From an uncultured Actinomycetes bacterium (GTDB lineage Bacteria; Actinomycetota; Actinomycetes; S36-B12), in NCBI GenBank assembly GCA_937902285.1, contig CALGTB010000011.1, positions 1 to 32,437 of the forward strand: DNA of 32,437 bases. The letters are read 5' to 3'. Of this stretch, positions 8,171-15,531 are shown one piece after another. Every line of letters starts with the position of its first letter. The first letter of the stretch is position 1. The translations under genes were made by a program, and so were the position numbers. The notes below the pieces were generated by a model. It was not told the origin of the DNA, searched no databases, and saw only the letters and a list, made by a program, of their open reading frames with translations.

Positions 8171-9326
8171 CGAAGAGCTTCTTCGCCATGACGATGCGCT
8201 GGACCTGGTTCGTGCCCTCGTAGATCTGGGTGATCTTCGCGTCGCGCATGTAGCGCTCGACCGGCCAGTCCTTGGTGTAGCCCGCGCCACCGAGCGCCTG
8301 CACGGCGTCGGTGGTGATCTCCATCGCCACGTCCGATGCGAAGCACTTGGCCGCAGCACCGAAGAAGGTCAGGTCGGGATCCTGCCGCTCGCTCTTCCCC
8401 GCAGCGACGTAGACCAGCTGGCGCGCAGCCTCGAGCTTCATGGCCATGTCCGCGATCATGAACTGGATGCCCTGGAACTCCGAGATCGACTTGCCGAACT
8501 GCTTGCGGTCCTTGGCATAGGCGATGGCGACGTCAAGAGCCCCCTGGGCGATGCCGACCGCCTGCGCCCCGATGGTGATGCGCGTGTGGTCGAGCGTCGA
8601 CATGGCGGTCTGGAACCCGGTGCCCGGCTCGCCGATGATCCGGTCGGAGGGGATCCAGCAGTTCTCGAGGATGATCTCGCGGGTCGGCGACCCGTGGATG
8701 CCGAGCTTGCGCTCGGGCGTGCCCAGCGAGAAGCCCGGATCGTCGGCGTGCACGACGAACGCCGAGATGCCGCGGCTGCCGGCGGCGGGATCGCTGACCG
8801 CCATGACGGTGTAGTACGACGAGACGCCCGCGTTGGTGATCCAGCTCTTCTGGCCGTTGAGCACCCAGCCGCCGTCGCCCGCGACGGCGCGCGTCTTCAT
8901 CGAGGCCGCGTCGCTTCCTGCCTCGCGCTCGCTCAGGGCGTACGAGAACATCGCCTCGCCGCTGGCCACCTTCGGCAGGTAGGTCTTCAGCAGGGTCTCG
9001 TCACCTCCGACGATGAGCGGCATGGTGCCCAGCTTGTTGACCGCGGGGATGAGCGAGCTGGACGCACAGCCGCGCGCGACCTCCTCGATGACCAGGCAGG
9101 CGGCCAGGGCGTCGCCGCCCTCGCCGCCGTACTCCTCGGGGATGTGGATGGCGTGGAAGCGGGCATCCTTGAGCGCCTCGTACACGTCCCAGGGGAACTC
9201 ACCCGTCTCATCGACCTCCGCCGCCCTCGGCGCCACCTTGTCGACCACGAGGTCGCGCACCGCGTCGCGGAGCGCCTGATGCTCCTCGCTCAGCGAGAAG
9301 TCACCGAAATCCGGATTACCTGCCAC
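8163..9326 (-). CDS. Acyl-CoA dehydrogenase (FadE25-like)
   Basis: 387 residues, the usual length for a soluble FAD-dependent acyl-CoA dehydrogenase, which makes trans-2-enoyl-CoA and passes electrons to electron-transfer flavoprotein. Seen motifs are YALSEREAGSDAAS (FAD and substrate loop), WITNAG, LGGAGYTKDWPVERYMRDAKI, and IYEGTNQVQR with the catalytic base at E370. The GTG start at 9326 is preceded by an AGAGGAG Shine-Dalgarno with good spacing, so this gene has a leader, unlike many neighbours. It diverges from the UDP-glucose dehydrogenase gene across only 44 bases. Position beside purE/purK is shared with M. tuberculosis fadE25, as I recall it. The chain-length preference, or a role in branched-chain acyl-CoA oxidation, cannot be read from sequence. 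Confidence 0.93.
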   Translation of the reverse strand: MAGNPDFGDFSLSEEHQALRDAVRDLVVDKVAPRAAEVDETGEFPWDVYEALKDARFHAIHIPEEYGGEGGDALAACLVIEEVARGCASSSLIPAVNKLGTMPLIVGGDETLLKTYLPKVASGEAMFSYALSEREAGSDAASMKTRAVAGDGGWVLNGQKSWITNAGVSSYYTVMAVSDPAAGSRGISAFVVHADDPGFSLGTPERKLGIHGSPTREIILENCWIPSDRIIGEPGTGFQTAMSTLDHTRITIGAQAVGIAQGALDVAIAYAKDRKQFGKSISEFQGIQFMIADMAMKLEAARQLVYVAAGKSERQDPDLTFFGAAAKCFASDVAMEITTDAVQALGGAGYTKDWPVERYMRDAKITQIYEGTNQVQRIVMAKKLFGR

Positions 9327-9358
9327 GACACGCTCCTCTAAGCCCGACTCGCATCAAC

Positions 9359-9364
9359 TAGCCT
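9359..9364 (+). promoter_or_regulatory. -10 box of the UDP-glucose dehydrogenase gene (leaderless)
   Basis: TAGCCT is followed by GCGGGG and then ATG 9371, a 6-base gap. The message probably starts at the ATG. Confidence 0.55.
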
Positions 9365-9370
9365 GCGGGG

Positions 9371-10702
9371 ATGACATCCCACCGGCGCACTTTACGGCTG
9401 TCCGTGATCGGCACCGGCTATCTGGGGGCCACTCACGCGGCATGCATGGCCGAACTGGGCTACGAGGTCATCGGCCTGGACATCGACCAGGCCAAGATCG
9501 ACGTGCTGCGCACGGGGTCCGTCCCGTTCTACGAACCGGGCCTGGACGAGGTGCTCGCGCGCAACATCGAGGCCGGCCGGCTCACGTTCACCACGTCGTT
9601 CGAGGAGATCGCGGCGTTCGCCGACATCCACTTCGTCTGCGTGGGCACCCCGCAGGCTCCCGGGGCCCAGCGCGCCGACCTGTCGCAGGTGTTCGGGTCG
9701 ATCGAGTCCCTCGCCCCGCACCTGCGGCCCGATGCCCTCGTGGTCGGCAAGTCGACGGTTCCCGTGGGGACGGCCGCCGAGATCGAGGCGATCCTGGGGG
9801 CCACGGCGGCCAGCGGCGTCGAGGTGGCCTGGAACCCGGAGTTCCTGCGCGAGGGCTACGCCGTGCAGGACACCCTGCATCCCGACCGCCTCGTCGTGGG
9901 CGCCCACTCGCCCCGGGCGGAGGCGCTGCTCCGCGAGGTCTACGCGCCGATCATCGACGAGGGCGTCCCGTTCCTCGTCACCGACTTCCCCACGGCCGAG
10001 CTCGTGAAGGTGGCCGCCAACTCCTTCCTCGCGACGAAGATCTCCTTCATCAACGCTATGGCCGAGGTCTGCGAGGCGGCCGGCGCCGACGTGACCAAGC
10101 TCGCCGAGGCCATCGGGCACGACCCGAGGATCGGCAGCCGCTTCCTCGCCGCCGGTCTCGGCTTCGGCGGCGGGTGCCTGCCCAAGGACATCCGCGCCTT
10201 CATGGCCCGCGCCGGCGAGCTCGGAGCCGAGGACGCCGTGGCGTTCCTGCGCGAGGTCGACCAGATCAACCTCCGCCGTCGCTCGGCCACGGTCGACCTG
10301 GCACGCGAGTCGCTCGGTGGCTCCTTCCGCGGACGACGCATCACCGTCCTGGGCGCCACCTTCAAGCCCGACAGCGACGACGTCCGCGACTCGCCGTCGC
10401 TCGACGTCGCCGTGGCGATGAGCAACGCCGGTGCCGACGTGGTCGTGCACGACCCCAAGGGCCTGGTCAACGCCGAGCGCGTCTACCCGCACCTGGCCTA
10501 CGAGCCCGAACTCGCGGCCGCGCTGGCCGGTGCGGAGCTCATCGTGCTCGGCACCGAGTGGCGCGAGTACCGCGAGCTCGACCCGCGCACGATCTCCGGC
10601 TCCGGCGTGCGGCACGTCGTCGACGCCCGCAACGCACTCGACCCGGTCGCGTGGCGGGCGGCCGGATGGACCTACCGCGCACTCGGCAGGCCCACCGCAT
10701 GA
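9371..10702 (+). CDS. UDP-glucose 6-dehydrogenase
   Basis: 443 residues. It oxidises UDP-glucose to UDP-glucuronate with two NAD+, in the cytoplasm. The N-terminal NAD domain shows VIGTGYLGATHAACMAELG (about 12-30) and an acidic LDID end of beta-2. The active site shows K213 in ELVKVAANSFLATK and the nucleophile C269 in GFGGGCLPKD. The C-terminal UDP-binding domain has VLGATFKPDSDDVRDSPS (about 326-343). It may supply UDP-glucuronate to the glycan operon 2.7 kb upstream, although the two units are not co-transcribed. It sits between the acyl-CoA dehydrogenase and purE/purK, where I recall no such gene in M. tuberculosis, so it may be a local insertion. A very closely related GDP-mannose dehydrogenase is less likely. 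Confidence 0.92.
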   Translation: MTSHRRTLRLSVIGTGYLGATHAACMAELGYEVIGLDIDQAKIDVLRTGSVPFYEPGLDEVLARNIEAGRLTFTTSFEEIAAFADIHFVCVGTPQAPGAQRADLSQVFGSIESLAPHLRPDALVVGKSTVPVGTAAEIEAILGATAASGVEVAWNPEFLREGYAVQDTLHPDRLVVGAHSPRAEALLREVYAPIIDEGVPFLVTDFPTAELVKVAANSFLATKISFINAMAEVCEAAGADVTKLAEAIGHDPRIGSRFLAAGLGFGGGCLPKDIRAFMARAGELGAEDAVAFLREVDQINLRRRSATVDLARESLGGSFRGRRITVLGATFKPDSDDVRDSPSLDVAVAMSNAGADVVVHDPKGLVNAERVYPHLAYEPELAAALAGAELIVLGTEWREYRELDPRTISGSGVRHVVDARNALDPVAWRAAGWTYRALGRPTA

Positions 10703-10715
10703 CGGGCGCACTGCG

Positions 10716-11126
10716 GTGAACCGCCCCGAGGAGATCCGGGCGGCCCTCACCGACTCGCAGACGTGGTTCGTCGTCGGCCTCGGCGACAACCCTGAACGGG
10801 CCGCCTACGGCGTCTCGGCGTACCTGCAGTCCCTGGGCAAGCGCATCGTGCCGATCCACCCGCGCGCCGAGATGGTGCACGGCGAGCAGGGCTACGCCAC
10901 CATCGCCGAGGCCGTGGCGGCCGTGGGAGCCCCCGACGTGGTCGACATGTTCGTCCGCTCCGACCGGGTCGGGCAGTTCGCCGACGAGGCCGTCGGGGCG
11001 GGAGCGCGCGTCGTCTGGTTCCAGCTCGGCGTCATCGACGATGACGCGGCCCAGCGCGTCATCGACGCGGGCCTGACGATGATCATGGACCGCTGCCCGG
11101 CCATCGAGTTCCCTCGCCTGACCTAG
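10716..11126 (+). CDS. CoA-binding-domain protein (YccU-like)
   Basis: 136 residues from GTG 10716. It is a single Rossmann domain of the CoA_binding_2 type. WFVVGLGDNPERAAYGV forms the nucleotide loop, followed by LGKRIVPIHP, VVDMFVRSDRVGQF, and the family-typical end MIMDRCPAIE. Members bind CoA or acyl-CoA as stand-alone proteins; their cellular role is not settled. It starts 13 bases after the UDP-glucose dehydrogenase stop, so the two form an operon. A six-codon frame (10699-10719) bridges the two genes, overlapping both the upstream stop and this GTG. The stop codon shares the CTAG at 11123-11126 with the convergent LtrA gene. Confidence 0.85.
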   Translation: MNRPEEIRAALTDSQTWFVVGLGDNPERAAYGVSAYLQSLGKRIVPIHPRAEMVHGEQGYATIAEAVAAVGAPDVVDMFVRSDRVGQFADEAVGAGARVVWFQLGVIDDDAAQRVIDAGLTMIMDRCPAIEFPRLT

Positions 11127-12328
11127 CCTCCGCCCAGCACGCCGACGCGGCGGTACGGCCGCTCGACGCGCACGGAGATCACCGCATCGGCCACGACGAC
11201 GAGCGCGCCGACGGCGACCTCCCAGCTGGTCCCGTCCTGCGACACGGTGAGGCGGACGACCACGAGGGCCGCGAGCACGAGGCAGGACGCCAGGTGGACG
11301 ACCACCAGCCGACGGTGCCGCGACAGCCAGGTGAGGACCGTCAACGCGATCATCACCTCCAGCAGAGGCACGGGGGTCCAGGCGGCAGCCGAGCCCTGGT
11401 CGAGGTCGGAGAACGACACGACCGCGAGCGCCGCGAAGCCGCTCGCCGCACCGACGGCACCGAACATGAGCAGCCAGTGCATCGCCAGCCACACGCGGAG
11501 CCGGCCCACGTCCCCGGGCACGCCCGCCGGCACGACGCTGCTGAAGTAGATCGTCCAGATGGCGAAGACGACGGCGAACGTCAGCACGAAGAACACCGGG
11601 TTCGGGATGTCCGGTCGTCCGCCCAGGGTCGTGACGAGGCTGACGAAGCTCTCGCCCAGGACGATGATGACCAGCTGGCCGATCCGCTCGCCGAGGTGCT
11701 CGTCGTCGATCGCCCCGCTGCGGCACAGGCGCGTGAGGAACACCGTGAGCAGCGGCAGCGAGGCCACGGCCAGCCCGATCGCGAGGAGCCACGGCACGGG
11801 GTTGAACGCCCCCTCGGCCGGCGGCTCGGGCCACGGTGCTCCGGCCAGCAGGATGAGCGCGCCGGCCCCGGTGGACCAGGCGATGAGCCGGGCGTCGTCG
11901 CGGGACTGCGGGTGGGAGCGCATGGCGAGGAGGTACATCGCCGAGATCGAGCCGAACGCGACGGCCAGCGCGACGAAGCCCGCCGTGTCGGGGAGCCCCT
12001 CCCCGCGGCCGATCGACAGCGAGGCGACGACGAGGGCCAGCATCTGCAGCAGCACGAGCAGGCGCCGCCAGGGGTGGTCGCCCGGGAAGAGGTTGTTGTT
12101 GAGGACGGTGAGCAGCCAGAGCAGGAACATGATGAGGAACGTGACGGCCAGCCAGGTGCCCATCCCCCAGGTGGGATCCTCGACGAAGACATGGCTTCCG
12201 TGGCCCACGGCGGCGACGATGACCAGGTCGTAGAAGAGCTCGAACCAGCCGACGCGCTGGTGCGAACCGGCGGGAGCGGTCCCGTCGACGTCCACTGCCC
12301 CGGAGTCGGCCACGGCACATCGTGGCAC
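11123..12328 (-). CDS. Low temperature requirement A (LtrA) family membrane protein
   Basis: About 401 residues from GTG 12328; GTG 12313 is an equally plausible start, because neither has a clear Shine-Dalgarno. The N-terminal signature is VGWFELFYDLVIVAA, the hallmark of LtrA proteins, followed by roughly eleven hydrophobic segments through to about residue 385. A second family stretch, ERIGQLVIIVLGESFVSL, lies near 215-233. LtrA was first linked to growth of Listeria at low temperature; no biochemical function is established. It begins 26 bases after purE on the same strand, so it is probably the last gene of the purK-purE unit by read-through, with no obvious metabolic link. Confidence 0.88.
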   Translation of the reverse strand: MPRCAVADSGAVDVDGTAPAGSHQRVGWFELFYDLVIVAAVGHGSHVFVEDPTWGMGTWLAVTFLIMFLLWLLTVLNNNLFPGDHPWRRLLVLLQMLALVVASLSIGRGEGLPDTAGFVALAVAFGSISAMYLLAMRSHPQSRDDARLIAWSTGAGALILLAGAPWPEPPAEGAFNPVPWLLAIGLAVASLPLLTVFLTRLCRSGAIDDEHLGERIGQLVIIVLGESFVSLVTTLGGRPDIPNPVFFVLTFAVVFAIWTIYFSSVVPAGVPGDVGRLRVWLAMHWLLMFGAVGAASGFAALAVVSFSDLDQGSAAAWTPVPLLEVMIALTVLTWLSRHRRLVVVHLASCLVLAALVVVRLTVSQDGTSWEVAVGALVVVADAVISVRVERPYRRVGVLGGG

Positions 12329-12354
12329 GCGGACAGCCGTGGACGCGCCCGAAG

Positions 12355-12846
12355 TCAGCGCGGCAGGTTCTGCCCCTTGGCCTTGGCCTGCGCGTTGAGC
12401 TCCGCCTGGAAGACGCCCATGGAGTCGAGGAGGTCGGGGTCCGCGACGGACAGGATGCGCACGGCGAGGAGGCCCGCGTTGCGCGCGTTCCCGATCGCGA
12501 CCGTGGCCACGGGAACCCCGGCCGGCATCTGCACGATCGACAGCAGGGAGTCCATGCCGTCGAGCGTGCCGACGGCGACGGGGACGCCGATGACCGGCAG
12601 CGGCGTCAGGGCCGCCAGCATCCCGGGAAGGTGGGCCGCTCCGCCGGCACCGGCGATGATGACCTTGAGGCCCCGCTCCACGGCACTGCTGCCGAACTCG
12701 ACCATCTCGAGCGGCATCCGGTGGGCCGACAGCACCATCACCTCGTGCGGCACGTCGAACTCCTCGAGGGCGAGGGCCGCGGCCTGCATCACCGGCCAGT
12801 CCGAATCGCTGCCCATGCAGATGGCGACCTGCGCGACCTCACTCAT
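12355..12846 (-). CDS. purE: N5-carboxyaminoimidazole ribonucleotide mutase
   Basis: 163 residues from ATG 12846. It converts N5-CAIR to CAIR in de novo purine synthesis, taking the product of PurK. The class I PurE motifs are present: MGSDSDW (11-17), SAHRMP with active-site H42 (40-45), and GAAHLPGMLAALTPLPVIGVP. A longer frame to 12903 lies within purK and is not needed. The ATG overlaps the 3' end of purK by 8 bases, so translation is almost surely coupled. Length is normal for a bacterial class I enzyme. Confidence 0.96.
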   Translation of the reverse strand: MSEVAQVAICMGSDSDWPVMQAAALALEEFDVPHEVMVLSAHRMPLEMVEFGSSAVERGLKVIIAGAGGAAHLPGMLAALTPLPVIGVPVAVGTLDGMDSLLSIVQMPAGVPVATVAIGNARNAGLLAVRILSVADPDLLDSMGVFQAELNAQAKAKGQNLPR

Positions 12847-13993
12847 CGATGACTCCCGCGAAGTAGTCGGCCGCGTGCCGGCCTCGGGCCAATAGTTCCT
12901 CATAGTCGCTGCCCATCACGGTCACGTGACCCACCTTGCGGCCCGGACGCACCTCCTTGCCGTACAGGTGCACCTTGATCCCGGGGTCGCGGGCGAGCAC
13001 GTGCCGGTAGGCCGACTGCAGGTTGCCGACGTCCCCGCCGAGGATGTTCACCATCACCACGTGCGGGGCCAGCGGGGTGGGGCTGCCCAGCGGCAGGTCG
13101 AGAACGGACCGCAGGTGGTTCTCGAACTGGCTCGTGACGGCTCCCTCGATGCTCCAGTGCCCGGAGTTGTGAGGACGCATGGCGAGCTCGTTGACATAGA
13201 GGTCGTACCCGTCGTCGAAGAGCTCGACCGCCAGCATGCCCACGACGTTCAGATCCCGGGCGATGCGCAGTGCCAGCTCCTGGGCCTCGACGGCGCGCAC
13301 GCTCGCCAGGCCCGGGGCCGGCGCCACCACCTCGGCGCAGATGCCGTCGCGCTGCACGGTGCGCACGATGGGATAGGCGACGGCCTGGCCGTGCGGCGAC
13401 CGCGCCACCTGGGCGGACAGCTCCTGCACGAAGGCGATGCGCTCCTCGGCCAGCCACTGCGCGCCCGGGGCGAGCGGCGACGCGAGAACCGCCTCCGCAT
13501 CGGCCAGGGAGTCGACCGACCACACGCCGCGACCGTCGTAGCCGCCCCGCGACGTCTTGAGCATCAGCGGCCAGCCGACCAGCTCGCCGAAGGCGGCCAC
13601 GTCGTCGCGGCCCCGCACCGCCGTCCAGCGGGGCCCGGGGATGCCGATGTCGGTGAGGGCCTGGCGCATGTGGAGCTTGTCCTGCGCATGGAAGAGGGCG
13701 GCGGGCCCGGGCCGGACCGCGACCCCCATGGCCTCGAGCTGCTCGAGGTGGGCGGGTGGCACGTGCTCGTGATCGAACGTGACGACGTCGCAGCCCGTCG
13801 CGAAGCGGCGAAGCGCCTCGAGGTCGTCGTGCCGGCCGATCACGACGTCGTGGAGCGTCAGCGCAGCGGGGTCGCGGGGCGTGGCCGCGAGGACGCGCAG
13901 GTTGACGCCGAGCGCGATGGCGGGCGCGGCGCTCATCCGCGCGAGCTGGCCCCCGCCCACGATGCCGACGCGCGGCGTGCCGTCAGGATCCAC
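12839..13993 (-). CDS. purK: 5-(carboxyamino)imidazole ribonucleotide synthase
   Basis: 384 residues. This is an ATP-grasp enzyme that carboxylates AIR with bicarbonate and ATP to N5-CAIR. Evidence: VGIVGGGQLARM at the N-terminus, LMLKTSRGGYDGRGVW (ATP-grasp lid), ERIAFVQELSAQVAR, and the C-terminal NELAMRPHNSGHWSIEGAVTSQFENHLR block typical of PurK. The GTG start at 13993 is preceded by TAGGTT at 14005-14000 with a 6-base gap, so the transcript is probably leaderless. It is the first gene of purK-purE(-ltrA). Confidence 0.96.
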   Translation of the reverse strand: MDPDGTPRVGIVGGGQLARMSAAPAIALGVNLRVLAATPRDPAALTLHDVVIGRHDDLEALRRFATGCDVVTFDHEHVPPAHLEQLEAMGVAVRPGPAALFHAQDKLHMRQALTDIGIPGPRWTAVRGRDDVAAFGELVGWPLMLKTSRGGYDGRGVWSVDSLADAEAVLASPLAPGAQWLAEERIAFVQELSAQVARSPHGQAVAYPIVRTVQRDGICAEVVAPAPGLASVRAVEAQELALRIARDLNVVGMLAVELFDDGYDLYVNELAMRPHNSGHWSIEGAVTSQFENHLRSVLDLPLGSPTPLAPHVVMVNILGGDVGNLQSAYRHVLARDPGIKVHLYGKEVRPGRKVGHVTVMGSDYEELLARGRHAADYFAGVIDE

Positions 13994-13999
13994 GGACGA

Positions 14000-14005
14000 A
14001 ACCTA
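14000..14005 (-). promoter_or_regulatory. -10 box of purK-purE (leaderless)
   Basis: TAGGTT on the minus strand, then TCGTCC, then GTG 13993. It lies in the 81-base gap between the PH-domain gene and purK. I see no PurR-like operator. Confidence 0.55.
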
Positions 14006-14074
14006 CTGCGCCGCGTCGTCGGGGGCATGCGGCATCGACGCCCGAGGCATCGGTGGAGGAGATGGCGGGTCGGG

Positions 14075-14623
14075 TCAGGCCGAGCTGTTCGGGGGGAGCT
14101 GCGTCGGTCCGGCGTCCCCACCGCGACGACGCTTCTCGTCGGCCTCGATGTACCGGTAGACGTCGCGCTGGATGTCCTCGACGTCCGGCACGTCGCTGAT
14201 GGTGAGGCCCTCGTTCTCGCCCGCCGACTGGATGACGAGGGCGCCGTAGTTCAGGATGCGCCCCATCGCCGGAACCATGAACGACACGTCGTTCACCTTG
14301 GCCAGAGGCATGTCACGGCCCTGGCGCGTGATGATCCCCGACCGCACGATGATCCGGCGGTCCGTGAACACGTACTCGGTCGTGATCCACCGCAGGAACG
14401 GGCGGATGGCCCACATGATGAGGATGAACGCCCCGACGCCGAGCACGATCCAGCGGATGATCGTGCCGCCGAACATCGTGCTGTCGATCCAGAAGTACAG
14501 GAGCGACATCCCGAAGATGGTGGCGATCAGCACGATGCCCGGAACGAACAGGCCGCGCCAGTGCGGCCGCGTCTCGAACTGGATCGTCTCTCCGTCGGCG
14601 AGCAGCTTCTGCGGGTATGCCAT
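14075..14623 (-). CDS. PH-domain (bPH_2/DUF304) membrane protein
   Basis: 182 residues. A short cytoplasmic start (KLLADGETIQFETRPHW) leads into two membrane helices at about 24-46 and 54-76. A bacterial PH-like domain follows: TTEYVFTDRRIIVRSGIITR, DMPLAKVNDVSFMVP, and a DVPDVEDIQRDVYRYI end helix. The family function is unknown; members resemble the YdbS/YdbT proteins. The ATG lies 2 bases after the birA stop, so it is co-transcribed with birA, as in M. tuberculosis (Rv3279c/Rv3278c, from memory). The tail after about residue 165 is charged and probably disordered. Confidence 0.85.
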   Translation of the reverse strand: MAYPQKLLADGETIQFETRPHWRGLFVPGIVLIATIFGMSLLYFWIDSTMFGGTIIRWIVLGVGAFILIMWAIRPFLRWITTEYVFTDRRIIVRSGIITRQGRDMPLAKVNDVSFMVPAMGRILNYGALVIQSAGENEGLTISDVPDVEDIQRDVYRYIEADEKRRRGGDAGPTQLPPNSSA

Positions 14624-14625
14624 GG

Positions 14626-15495
14626 TCAGATGGTGGCATGGATGACGTCGCCCGCGGCGACATACACGGTATTGCCGGGGGTGTGGATTCCCAGGCGGCC
14701 GTCATCCGCGATCCCGATGGCGTGGCCCGCGATGACCTCGCCCGACGGCAGGGTCGCCGTGACGTCGCGGCCCACCGTGGTGCACAGCCGGCGGTACTCC
14801 TGCATGGTGACGGAGCCGCCGGTCGACCGCAGGTCGGCGAGCGCCGCGTGCAGTCCCGTGAGGATGTCGACGAGCAGGTCGGACCGGGGCACCGTGGCGC
14901 CCTCGAGCGCCAGTGACGTCGCGCCCGGAACGGGCAGCTCGTCCGCCGACTGGCTCACGTTGACCCCGATGCCGATGACCACGGCTCCCGCGCCGTCGGC
15001 CTCGCCCAGCAGGCCGGAGAGCTTGCGCAGCCCCGTTCCCTCGGCATCGGGCCGGTGGTCGTCGACGACGACGTCGTTGGGCCACTTGAGGACGGCCGCC
15101 ACGCCGTGGCGTCCGATGGCGTCGGCCACGGCCACCCCGGCCATCAGCGGCAGGATCCCGGCCCTGGCGCGCTCCGCGTCGCCGACGCGGACGAGGACGG
15201 AGAACCACAGGCCGGCCCCGGGAGCGCTGATCCACGCGCGACCCAGCCGCCCCCGACCGGCCGTCTGCTCATCGGCCACGACGACGGTTCCCTCGGGCGC
15301 TCCCGCAGCCGCCAGCGCGAGCAGGTCGGCGTTGGTCGACCCCGTCGACGCGAGCACCGTCGGCCGCGGCCATGGCACCTCGCGGTCGGCCAGCCTCCGC
15401 TCGACGTAGTCGGGATCGACGGGTGCCGCCGGCGGCGCATCGGCGCCGCGCTCCTCGTCGCCCGCGGGAGTTCGCCCGGCCTCGTCATCGGTCAC
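14626..15495 (-). CDS. birA: Biotin--[acetyl-CoA-carboxylase] ligase
   Basis: 289 residues. It makes biotinyl-AMP and transfers biotin to the carrier lysine of carboxylases such as AccA3 encoded nearby. Motifs: TGSTNADL (51-58), GRGRLGR (80-86), KWPND (137-141), KLSGLLGE, GIGVNV, and a C-terminal BPL_C domain (GHAIGIADDGRL). There is no N-terminal winged helix; residues 1-45 are instead an acidic, Ala/Pro-rich stretch. It should therefore be a ligase only and not a DNA-binding repressor like E. coli BirA. GTG 15495 follows TACCTT (15507-15502) by 6 bases. That box overlaps the divergent carboxylase promoter box. Confidence 0.94.
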   Translation of the reverse strand: MTDDEAGRTPAGDEERGADAPPAAPVDPDYVERRLADREVPWPRPTVLASTGSTNADLLALAAAGAPEGTVVVADEQTAGRGRLGRAWISAPGAGLWFSVLVRVGDAERARAGILPLMAGVAVADAIGRHGVAAVLKWPNDVVVDDHRPDAEGTGLRKLSGLLGEADGAGAVVIGIGVNVSQSADELPVPGATSLALEGATVPRSDLLVDILTGLHAALADLRSTGGSVTMQEYRRLCTTVGRDVTATLPSGEVIAGHAIGIADDGRLGIHTPGNTVYVAAGDVIHATI

Positions 15496-15500
15496 CCGAC

Positions 15501-15506
15501 TAAGGT
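15501..15506 (+). promoter_or_regulatory. Candidate -10 box of accD5-accE5-maf
   Basis: TAAGGT on the plus strand. A start near 15513 would give a leader of about 19 bases containing AGGAGG (15522-15527) before ATG 15532. It overlaps the minus-strand birA box by five bases. Confidence 0.45.
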
Positions 15507-15507
15507 A
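15502..15507 (-). promoter_or_regulatory. -10 box of birA (leaderless)
   Basis: TACCTT on the minus strand, then AGTCGG, then GTG 15495. It lies on the same seven base pairs (15501-15507) as the candidate plus-strand box of accD5. Confidence 0.5.
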
Positions 15508-15531
15508 CGCAGACGGAGCCTAGGAGGACAG

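Noticed and set aside
12926..15409. Plus-strand open frame of 827 codons
   Set aside because: It is antisense to purK, the PH-domain gene and birA, all of which carry clear motifs, and spans their boundaries.
14626..15495. BirA as a biotin-responsive repressor
   Set aside because: No N-terminal winged helix; residues 1-45 are a low-complexity acidic stretch.
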